From contig MPNW01000920.1 of NCBI GenBank assembly GCA_011800805.1, forward strand, positions 6,378 through 34,911: 28,534 nucleotides of DNA. The letters are read 5' to 3'. This DNA is from Hirudo medicinalis. Lineage: Eukaryota; Annelida; Clitellata; Hirudinida; Hirudinidae. Position 1 is the stretch's first letter. Each line of letters starts with the position of its first letter. The notes beneath the pieces are model-generated. The model saw only the letters and a program-made list of their open reading frames with translations, had not been told where the DNA came from and searched no databases. The translations under genes were made by a program, and so were the position numbers. This document shows, one piece after another, positions 1 to 10,024 of this stretch.

Positions 1-127
1 TCATTCATTCATTCATTCATTCATTCACTCATTCATTCATTCATTCATTCATTCATTCATTCATTCATTCATTCATTCATTCATTCATTCATTCATTCAT
101 TCATTCATTCATTCATTCATTCATTCA
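1..127. repeat. (TCAT)n microsatellite
   Basis: Nearly perfect tetranucleotide array from the window edge to about 127, with one C-for-T change near 28. It grades into CATC/CGTC units to about 155. The array may continue to the left of the window. Confidence 0.97.
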
Positions 128-539
128 ACCATCATTCCATCCATCCGTCCGTCCGTCAATCTGTCCAACCAACCTCCCAGTCAGCACTTTGCGGCATAAT
201 GCTTAACGCACTCAACTAACACATTCAGTAAATTTCACAAAAATTGCCAAGTTAACCACCTCGACATATTGCCTAAGGAAGAGTCCTCCGACAGGATGAT
301 TGGTGTTGAAGTACTTGTAATTGTTCATTCTCACTAAATCCCCGTCAAGTTGCCACTCCCATCCCTCTCTTTGGCAACCAGATGCCATTGTTCCTAAGTA
401 TTCCGTTGTGCAGTAACATACTCGCATCTCTCATTTCACCGTATTCGAGGGATGTAAACACGAGAACTGCGGCTTTTTAGAATAAAATATACTTGAATGA
501 ATAAATAAATAAACAAATTAATGAACATATTAATAAACA

Positions 540-540
<1 letters not shown>

Positions 541-576
<36 letters not shown>

Positions 577-577
577 T
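541..577. repeat. (TTA)n microsatellite
   Basis: Uninterrupted TTA/ATT array in the AT-rich stretch between the two possible minus-strand exons. A second short GAT/GAC-to-AAT compound array lies at about 868-916. Confidence 0.9.
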
Positions 578-947
578 GTATTTTATTTATTTAAACCAAA
601 AAGAAGGTCACGAATGACCACCAACGAAATTGTAGTCAGTTAGTTAATAGATGTTGAATGGATTTTTTATTAGTGATTTTTTTTTTACAGAAAAGTAATC
701 GTATCATATTTACATTATTCGACTTTCGACAAACGTGAGAATGAACTTAGCAGTCCTGGGTTTGGCACACTCGGTGCCATTTGGTTAATGTTATTGAAGT
801 TTTATGTTTTGCTTTATCCGCAAAACTAGGAGATAATTTATTTGTAAGCAACGCTAGATGGATTATAATGATGATGACGACGACAACGACGATGATGATA
901 ATAATATTATTATTAATAGCACAAGCTGAAAGTATTGACAATCTTAC

Positions 948-1230
948 TTGGCTTCGTTTGATATTTGAGAAATTCAGAAATGGTTACCGGTGCAATGCTG
1001 AACGTGAAACAACTGCCCTCCGGACTGAAGCCCATATATTGACAGGTCCTTTCCTCAATACATCGCCGTAGACATTTTTCTGGCTCGCCCTCTGGGAACT
1101 TCGGGGGGTCGCGCAGTGTTGCCTCAGAGATGTGGGTTGGTTTCTGAGACAGGATGCTGGTTAAGAGAGCCAATTTGAGGATTTTCAAAATTGCCATCAG
1201 ATTCTTGTAAGGCAATGGCTGCGCGCTCAA
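948..1230 (-). CDS. possible exon of a small cysteine-rich secreted protein
   Basis: I do not recognise this. The minus strand is open from 1230. Translation from the second Met (ATG at 1197) begins with a signal-peptide-like stretch (MAILKILKLALLTSILSQ), followed by a spaced-cysteine segment (EKCLRRCIEERTCQYMGF, then SCFTF) loosely like a PAN/apple-type C..C..C pattern. The frame ends at a good donor (GTAAGA, first base 947), which would leave phase 1. A second open minus-strand stretch at 212-427 (CYC, ASGCQREGWEW, TECVS then stop) could be the terminal exon: an AG just before 429 gives the matching phase, but that site has no pyrimidine tract. The link and the family are inference. Confidence 0.28.
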
Positions 1231-3316
1231 ACGTCATTCCTATTATATTGTCTCTTCTTAATGTGCACTTCGAAAGATATTTCAAGATCATCAGTTTGAC
1301 GAAGACGGTATAAATTTATCGGACATAATTAATCGCACATTTAACAAAATTAATAGATTTCAGATAAACATTGGAAATAAAAAGTGACGAAATGCAAACT
1401 TATCTATAACTTTTAATACCAATAAATTCATGAGGGCAGGAATATTTGTGAATTTATGCGTCATAAATGGCCGAGGGCATCAATGCTTGCCCAATTCCAG
1501 CGTAAAGCACTTCGATACTCGCATCAGTAGCCATCAACACTAATACATGTGTACACAGATAATCTTTATTGAAATCAAATTGCAATGGATCACAAAGATA
1601 CGCTGTCCCGGTTTTAATGTCAACCCTTCAACGTGATAAACGTATTTTGTTTTTTATTTCGGTGTGCATTTGTTTTTTGTTCGATTTATTTTGGCTTGAA
1701 CCCATTTGTTTAAAAGTGAACCTAATCAATAATGTTGACAAGAGGCGATGAAGCGATTAACCCTGTGAGCAGAACCAATTGTACTGTTGGATTTTGATTT
1801 TGAAGCACTGGATCAGACGTTTTAAAAATATTATTATTTAAGTTTGAAATTTATTCTTCCGAAACACCTCGATTTAGGACATGAAGTTAAGAGGCGTTGG
1901 TAAACGAAGTTTGTTTTACATTTTTGGACCACGATGGTGGAATCCAATGGAGATGTTCCGTGTCAATATTCGACATTTTGTCTGAATGAAATTATCGATT
2001 ATAGTGGTTGCTTATGAATTTTTCTTGTCAATCGAATTGTTGCAATTAATTAGAATTATTAATTGTTACATAATATATTTATTTATTTCTATGTGATGAG
2101 GTAAATGACGTGGAGGTGGTGACGACGATGGCCGTGTCGTTACTGATGATGATATTAGCGAAGGTTCACATCGTTTATAATTAAAATTATGGTATTTTTA
2201 ATTACGACTGCTAACGATTAATGATTTCCATAACGATTAATAAATTATAATTGATTTTATAACTTTTTTTTCCATTAATTCAGGAAAAACTAAAATTACT
2301 GTTAGTGTTCAGCTCACTCATTCATTCCGGAGATTTCGGCCGGTCTTTTAAGCAAACTAACTTCTTCAGACCGTCACGAATTAAAGATGNCTTTTTTTTC
2401 CATTAATTCAGGAAAAACTAAAATTACTGTTAGTGTTCAGCTCACTCATTCATTCCGGAGATTTCGGCCGGTCTTTTAAGCAAACTAACTTCTTCAGACC
2501 GTCACGAATTAAAGATGCATGCACCTTATTCACAATATAACCGGATGAACAGTCTCTCACATTCGAATCCCGTTGCGGGAATCATCCAGTTGTATAACGG
2601 ACGTTAATAAACAATAACAAATCGATAGGCCGGTTGTCCGGTACCGATGGCAGCTCAGTATTTTTGCGATTGGGCTTGGTTGACCTTTGGAACTTTTCGT
2701 TGTTAGGTCGGTTCGTCCATTGCCGGGGTACGCCTTGCAACCCTCCACTCGTTTGTTATTAACTGCTGTTGTAATGGAAGTGGTTGGTTTTTAATTAGTT
2801 AATTAGTTAATTAATTAATTAGCTATTTTTGTGGAGCATGATGAGTCATTTCATGGTCAGGAGATGCTTATAAAAATCATTGTTATCCGAGTTTTTCGTA
2901 TTTGACGTGTGTCATCGATGACATATTGTCGTCATCGTCATCATTGCCGTCATTCTAACAGTTTGTAAAAATAATATGAACAGTACATATTTAAATTGCT
3001 TTAATTGTTTGAATTACCAATACGGTTATGGATTCTATTGCAATGTCTTTGTAGTTTGGTAAAAATTTAATTTGTTTTCAAAAATAAAATGCAAAATCGT
3101 ATTCTAGTATATTAATATGAATTACTTCACTTTAGTCCGATTATTTTAGGGTTTACATTTAAAACATTGTCGATTAACTTTTACACGTAAACAATAAACA
3201 GCTCGGTTTTGGAAAATAGCTCGAAGTTAGACTTAAATTGCCACTGTGAATTGCATGATAGGCATTTTGCACCTTTTTGGGATTGTTGTTTTTCAGTTAG
3301 ATTATTACATTGTCTC
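1231..3316. other. AT-rich intergenic sequence upstream of TTI1
   Basis: Apart from the duplication at 2263-2517, I see no supported gene here. Short open frames (for example 1569-1751 plus, 2557-2748 minus) lack recognisable domains or splice context. A tRNA-like B-box match (ATTCGAATCC, 2561-2570) has no convincing A box. TTI1's promoter should lie toward the right end, but no TATA box or initiator can be called with confidence. Confidence 0.6.
2263..2517. repeat. exact 127-bp direct duplication flanking a single n (probable unmerged contig overlap)
   Basis: Bases 2263-2389 and 2391-2517 are identical over 127 positions, both starting with C plus eight T and ending in AAAGATG, with one n at 2390 between them. 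An identical sequence on each side of a one-base gap is what a scaffolder leaves when it abuts two overlapping contigs, so one copy is probably artefactual. Confidence 0.85.
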
Positions 3317-6300
3317 ATGGCTAGTGAAGCAGATTTAAGAGAAGCTTTTACTTTGTTGCACCCTCTGTGTTCTGAGTTGCCAAATAATCCAAGTGTTGAG
3401 TTGTTAAAAAAATTTAGAAAAACAATTTCGAACGTAAATCCAGTAACTGTTGATGAACTGCAGGAATTTCTTTTGATTCCATTCCAAATTTTGTTCAAGA
3501 AGTTGAAAACGAGGTTGGATTATAAAAAGATATTAAGACATTGAACTTTTATTCTGTAGCTCTTTAGATGAGTAATTAAACGTTTCCTTCGTTCCACTAA
3601 AATGCAACTTTAGCTTAAATTGCGATTGGGTTTAGCTTCTAATTTCTTTGGTGCTCATGCTTGTTTTTAATAATGGTTTTTTCAGAACCGAGAACTTTAT
3701 AATCGAATTCTTCCGATGTTTGAACACTCTGTTGGCACAAAGTGATACAATATTAGAGAGTGGAATCTTCTATGAACTCATAAACGGTGTCATCCTCAAC
3801 ATATGTCCGCCCTTGCCGAACGAGGAGGTCGACAAAACCCAACTCGAGAAGCGTGAGATTTGTGAGGAGATCAAATTAGAAGGAGTCAGGGTTCTTGATT
3901 TGCTATTCGCCAAAGCTTCCTACGAAGTCCTGTTCAAATTCTATTGGTCCAATTCATCTCTACCCTTTCTCGGACATGCTCTGACGGTCTTGTTGAATTT
4001 CCTAGAAAACGAAAAGTTGAGGAGTCTGAGGATGGCTTGCATGCAGGCAGTGCTGAGGCTCTCGTTTTGCTGTGTCGAGGGACCTTATTGTAACAGCCTC
4101 GGTGCAAAAGACTCGAGGAGGGATGCCAATTCTCCTGGCAATTGTAAGAAGCTCGGGGAAAGATTTTGTTCGGTCCACTGCAAACAATCTGAACATTTTG
4201 ACGCTTCTAAATCGAAGAACCTCGAAACCATTTCGGGGCACATATTTGCCTCATTGCTGCCCGGCATTTCCATGGCTCTCGCAAAGGTCGCTACCGGTGA
4301 CCCCAAGCAAGGTCAGGCGGTGACCGCATACTCCATCTCCACTTTCGCCCGCATACTGGAAAGAACATTTTCCGACGAACTTCTGGCAAGTTCAAAAGGG
4401 AAGCAAATCAGTTTGATTGGTGACATTGGTGAGCGGCTCATTACAAACTTATGAAACATTTCTTTAAATGATTATGATTCGCATGATTTCCTAGAAATTC
4501 TAGTTAATTCATTGATTACCCAAACCACAATTTTGTACTTTTATTTGGCACATCTTTTATTTTACACCGATCATCAACACCCTCATAACCATTTGAGGCT
4601 TCGTTATTTCTTTCTGCCACGTTTAGGTCCTCACAAGGAACTAATGATAAAAAAATCAGACGAGTGGGTAGCAGGAACCTCTACAAAGCTTGACTTTCTC
4701 CTCCAGAAAATCATCAACAACTCTGCCCACTCAGACGCAGGTGCTTGGAAGATCAGGATCGAGCTGCTGAAGTTGTCCGAGGTGTTGCTTAGCAACTGTT
4801 GCAGGTAGCTTTCGAGAATGTTTCAAAAGAGATGATGATTTTGAGCCGTTGTTGTTTTTGATAATAATCATTGACTTTTGACTTGTTTGTCGATGTTTTT
4901 TGTCGTCCTGTCTTAAATTTATTAAAGAAAATTTATTGTGAAGCTATTTTGACAATTTATTAAAAAAAATGTATTTAATTTGTAATTTTACAGGAGTTTA
5001 AGCAATTCTTCAGAAAAACTACTAAATGTTCTCATTTCTGGTCTTGTTGACGACGAGCCAGTGGTCAAGAAGCTGGCAAAAGAGATCGTCCAATCAATAA
5101 GCTCGAAAGTAAAAACCGGGTCGAGTCGGAACGAGTCCGACCTCGTTGAACTACTCCAAGACAACCTTTTGAAACTCGTCGGAGATCTCCTTCCATCACG
5201 GCTCAACGATCCAAGTAAGAGAATTCCATTCCGACATGACGATCGCCATCGGAGGTTGGCTTCGTTCGATTGGTTCCTCTATCGATCGACTGAACAATTG
5301 GACAGGTGATCCAAAAAAGCTGGCTGGTCTTCGACTTCTCCACGGGCACCTGGAGATACTGGGGCAGAAGTCCTCCATCTTAACCTCTTACAGTTTCCTG
5401 ATGGAACAGTTCCAAAAGATGCTCTTCAATTTACTGGAGTTTGACTGCACCTCTTTAGTCCTCTGTCTCAGTCCTTCGGGTGGGTTGAAAGCTTGTCGTC
5501 TGTTATGTCATTTTTAATATTTGTTTATTATTGTTATTTCATATTAAATATCATAATTTTTATTACTATTATTATTATATACTAAATATAATTATAATAA
5601 TAATTGTTTTTACTTACTGTCGTGGATAACTTGCTTCTCAACTTGATGATTAGTTGAAATTTAATTGGTTTAAAAGTTTGTTTGTAATGGCTTTGTTTCA
5701 GACGAATTTCGAGTGTTGCAACACGGTCTGAAGCACGAAATATTCGAGCCTTACACGTTCTCAAAATTCAGCAGCCGGCGAATAGTAGAGGAGGTCGTCA
5801 GCATTCTCAACCTGATTGGCCGATTCTGGGACCTCCAGTCGATCGTCGACCAATTACTGGAGGCTATGATTTCTTTCAGGAAGTTTAAAAAGGAATCGGC
5901 TTTTTGTTTGGTCCACGTTTTAGACGGAGCCAGGTCATTGGCTGAGATTGACCAATCACAGGGCTCAGATGCGAACGCAGGATGGCAGAAAATGGAAAAT
6001 ACAATTGAGTGAGGCAGTTAAAGTCGATTTCATATTTCAATGATGTTTATCAAGTCAGACCCTTGTTATTAATTTTTATTTGTTATTATTGTTGTTATTA
6101 TTATTATTATATTGTATTATATGTTAATTTCTTGAATAATTTAAAAAAAAGTGCAGTTATAAATTGCTAATGTGTTGTCAAATCTCAACTTTCAGCTGCA
6201 TCATCAACCAGGTGCTTGATCGTAGCTTCTGGTCCACGACTTTTGAACCTCAGAAAGCCCCCCATCGTGGCAAAGCCGGCAGGATGGCCAATGATTTCAA

Positions 6301-7893
6301 TTCAAGGTTTGTCGTTGGTGACGGAGGGCAGTCATCCGACCTCAACGACTTGAGTCAAGTGAGCGATAACGTTGGCTTTGTTTGTTATAAATTCTATGGT
6401 CATTACTAAGTTACTGGTCATCAAGAGACCTGTCTTTGAAGAAATTAACATAATATTCATAGTCATTAACATAATTTATTGATTGCAGGCTGGTCAGAGC
6501 CCAAAAGAGATGAAGGAAGAGGCAACATTTGCATGTCTCCTCCTGGATGTCATAGGTGCTGCAGCACTCCTAGCAGGTCCGAACTTTGAACCCAGAGTCA
6601 CGAACGTTCTTGTGCCCGTTCTAGAAAGATTTGGATCCAGTCAGTATAACATTCAGGTCAGGGCTTTCAGAACTCTGTTCCATGTTTCGTGGGCAACTAG
6701 CCCTACAAGGAGTTTGGACGCTTCCAAGAAGATTGGGAGATCCGAGGATATTTATAGAAAATTGGGAGGAGTAGAAAATGAGGTCATCGTTGAAATGCTA
6801 ATGAGGTGCTCCGACTATTTCATGTCCTCCGTCATACCGAGTCTCAGGTCGGTGGGCAGGCACCCTCAGATCTTGGTGGCATTCAGGGTGGTAGTTGAAC
6901 TCGGGACACCAAAGTTGAAGATGCTGTTTGCAGAAGATGACTCTCGTGAAGGACCATTGTCATCATCATCATCACATACTGGAGACCCAGCTGCCCACCA
7001 ACATATGATGCAAATGATTCATAGCTCCTTCAAGCAAGTTAGTGCACTCATCCAATGATGATGATGATGATAGCTTGATAATATAATCAGCAAGACTAAA
7101 ACTCTAATAAAAATTTGTCATCTCCAGATTGTCAACTCTTTCGATCAGAACCACTTCGACTTCTGCCTTGATTTCTGGAGACTTTTCCTCCAGATTTCCC
7201 TGCTCATTTCCAGAACCATCTGCCTGGAGAAATCACTTCCAAGGAAAAATGAAGGCGATCTTATCGGAGAAGTGACCAGGAAGGCAAGCTGCTTGTCACC
7301 TATCGATACGAGTGAGTCATCGATGCCCTCCAGCTGCCCAGGTGATGCAGACAATGTCGCTCGAAGGTCCGACATTCTCGACTCTGAAGCGGCGAGTCGA
7401 ATGTCACAAGAGTTGGTGGAGTTTGTCCTGGATTTGGAGAGAAAGCGAGAAGTGATGGAGCTTGTCGATGGAGAAGATGCTGACGATGATGATGATGAGG
7501 AGGGCTGGAAAATTTATAACAAAATGAAGGAGGTCAAGGTGGCAAACAAGGTCGAAAGAGAGAAGGATGATATTGATGCTGAAGAAGCCAAAAGCAAAAT
7601 AGAAGTTCCTTATTACATCACTATGCTTGAGCAGGTCATAATAATAATAATAATTGTTTTTATTTTAATAATTAATATTTGTTTATTATTGTTATTTTAT
7701 ATTAAATATCATAATTATTATTATTTATTATTATTATATAGATACTATATTATATATAATATATATTATATACTAAATATCATAATAATAATTGTTTTTA
7801 CTTTGAATAATTAATACTTTTTTTATTATTATTTTGTTTTATTAATTATTAGTTATGTTTTTCATTGCTTAATTAATCTAAAGTTATTATTAC

Positions 7894-7926
<33 letters not shown>

Positions 7927-8204
7927 CATCTGCTTTCGTCCAAAGTAAACATTTCCAGCGTAACGGTTTTGCAACAGATCCTTGACAGATGCCAGCACTT
8001 CCTGTCCTCAGCAGATCCACAGGTCAGGGCCGTGGTCCTGGAGGTCATCAAGGTCATCTGCCCCACCATGAAGCCCTACCAAGGTTCGGTCACGAAAGTA
8101 CTATTATTGCATAAATTTTGCTGCCATACTTTTATATTTCATTGCTTGAATTACATAGATGTATTATTTTGTTATTATTATTATTGTTATTATTATTATT
8201 ATTA

Positions 8205-8253
<49 letters not shown>

Positions 8254-9867
8254 GTTACGAAGCATGTTATGCTACAATATTAAATATGTAATGCTTCGTT
8301 ATAACACACTTTAATTTAATAATAACATAATAATACAAATCATTATCAATATTATTTTCTCTCACACCATCCCTCACTGTCCGCGACAGACATTCTCCTA
8401 CCTCTCGTCCACAGGTTCTGGTCGCCCTTCATCGGAAGATTTTCTGACGAGGAGCATCTTGTCTCCATGAAGGTAAGCTTGGATGATTTGGGAAGCTGTT
8501 TTGGCAAGAGTGGTGATTACATCGATGATTGTATTGACGGCAATGATGATTATGAAGACGCCATGACCATCGTGGTTACGGCGATGAAGCCTCACCGATT
8601 CGTGATGTCTTTCGATAAGCTCGTTAAGTCATTAAATAATATTCCGGCCAAGAGAAAGATCATGTTATGAACGAGTCATTTTCAACTCCGTTTCATAATT
8701 GCCATAATATATTTGTTGTACTTACAATTGATAATTATTATAATTACTTATTTGTTTAAAATTATTCCAGACCTTCGACGCCCTTGCGGTCGTAGCTGAT
8801 TCGGCAGGAGACTTCGTGATGAGGAGAGTTCTCAAAGACGTTGTGCCAAAGGTCGTCAGCCTCTTGGCATCATTGGCCAAAAAGAGGTTGGGTTAAAGTT
8901 ATATTTATATGTTTGTATCAAGACTTCTAAGGGAGTAGACCATTACAAATATTCTTAGAATAGATGGTGACTTGACGGATTAAGTCGTTTCATTAAAGGC
9001 AAAAATGTGTAAAAAGCAAGTTGTTTTTACTAAATAATTTGATTTCATTTTTTACCTGAATATTTTCAGCCTCAAAGCTCAAAGAAACCACAAATTCCTT
9101 GCCAGCCACCAACTGCAGAAAAGCATTCTGAGCAGCCTGGGTGGTGTATGCAGGCAGGTAAGAACTCCAGTCAGGTTTCGAAGGCACCGATTTCTCTATC
9201 GGTGGCTTTTAATTATTCACAAAGGTTCTATTTTTAGCGGCTACTTAACGACTCATTATAGCCTGATTATTCATCACACGATTTCCAATGGCCAGCAAAT
9301 TAAATTCACTTTAAAATGATAACTCGTTTCTCAGGCTGGCATTGAAGGGCGACCACTGTGGAATTTGATGAAGGCCTGTGTTCCCTACCTCAGTGCCCTG
9401 CAGCCTGATTATTTACAGGAGGTGACGATGTTTAAGTCAATCTTAACGACTGTAGAAACATACAGACCCATAAACTTTAATTTAAGCATATTCACAATTT
9501 AATTTAATTACAACAAATTACATTTATTAATTACAACTAATAATTACATATTCACATCCTGAAATTCCATTAAACATTCTTCCACGACAGGCATGTCTCG
9601 GCACCTTTAAAGAGTTTATCGCCATCGACTCTGACTCGGTGTGGCTCCTGCTCACGGAGGTCTACTGTCCGATCCCGGTCATGACTCCACCTCCTCGCTC
9701 AAACTTGCGGCCGATAGAGGTTCGGTCGTCGCTTCTTAACTAATTAAGGTTTTTAGTGGTTTTCAATTCTACATTTTTTACCAATTCACCAGCTGAGCGG
9801 ACCGAGCAAAAGAAACGAGTTCACGGACAACGTCGCAGTCCTGCACGGACTCCTCAGACATCAGTGA
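3317..9867 (+). CDS. TTI1: TELO2-interacting protein 1 (TTI1), complete, 16 exons
   Basis: HEAT-repeat subunit of the TTT complex (TELO2-TTI1-TTI2), which works with HSP90 to mature PIKK kinases such as mTOR, ATM and ATR. Exons by my reading: 3317-3513, 3686-4428, 4627-4804, 4994-5214, 5306-5479, 5702-6008, 6196-6358, 6489-7037, 7128-7634, 7978-8083, 8390-8472, 8771-8886, 9070-9157, 9335-9421, 9591-9719, 9793-9867. All junctions are GT-AG, phases agree, and the sum is 3723 nt (1240 residues), somewhat longer than the roughly 1,090-residue vertebrate protein. Landmarks matching the family are the N-terminal REAFTLLHPLC, FASLLPGISMALAK with GDPKQGQ, ILLPLVHRFW, and the C-terminal VWLLLTEVYCPI followed by NLRPIEL. 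The start ATG matches the usual N terminus. Exon 9 has an acidic DDDDDEE run (about residues 963-969) and exon 8 a serine run, both from trinucleotide repeats. The exon 2 donor could be 4419 instead of 4428 (same phase). Confidence 0.93.
5514..5614. repeat. AT-rich dispersed repeat, copy in TTI1 intron 5
   Basis: The stretch beginning TTAATATTTGTTTATTATTG and ending near AATAATTGTTTTTACTT recurs almost unchanged in TTI1 intron 9 (7672-7806). The shared text includes ATATTAAATATCATAAT and TATATACTAAATAT, so it is more than shared base composition. Confidence 0.7.
7637..7806. repeat. AT-rich dispersed repeat, copy in TTI1 intron 9
   Basis: Second copy of the intron 5 element, here expanded in the middle by TA/TTA repeats. 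It is bracketed by two versions of an AATAATAATTGTTTTTA-type motif (about 7643 and 7787), as though the unit had also begun to duplicate in tandem. Confidence 0.65.
8169..8253. repeat. (TTA)n microsatellite in TTI1 intron 10
   Basis: Long TTA/TTG array interrupted by a few G. A related (TTA)n array at about 7886-7926 ends about 50 bases before the exon 10 acceptor, so repeat length may affect the space available for splicing signals there. Confidence 0.9.
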
Positions 9868-10024
9868 CAGTCACAAAACATGACACACCGATCCTCGTCT
9901 TTGGACGTGGATGACGGCCAAAGATCAGCAAACCACATATTTTTTGACAAACGACACAACAATTTTTGTTCATTCAATATTTTTCCTAATAATAAGATTA
10001 AATTATAAGAAAAAAATCTTTCGA
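9868..10024. other. 157-bp convergent intergenic gap between TTI1 and PUSL1
   Basis: The TTI1 stop ends at 9867 (+) and the PUSL1 stop begins at 10027 (-). There is no canonical AATAAA on either strand in the gap; the plus strand has only AATAAT/AATAAG-like text near 9989. The two 3' UTRs therefore probably overlap or use variant signals. Confidence 0.7.

Noticed and set aside
2561..2570. B-box match suggesting a tRNA or SINE
   Set aside because: No A box or cloverleaf-like pairing at the right distance; a single motif is not enough.
5236..5305. Read-through of TTI1 intron 4 in the exon 5 frame
   Set aside because: A GTAAGA donor at 5215 and a GACAG acceptor at 5305 give a phase-consistent 91-bp intron, and the skipped text has no match to the TTI1 family.
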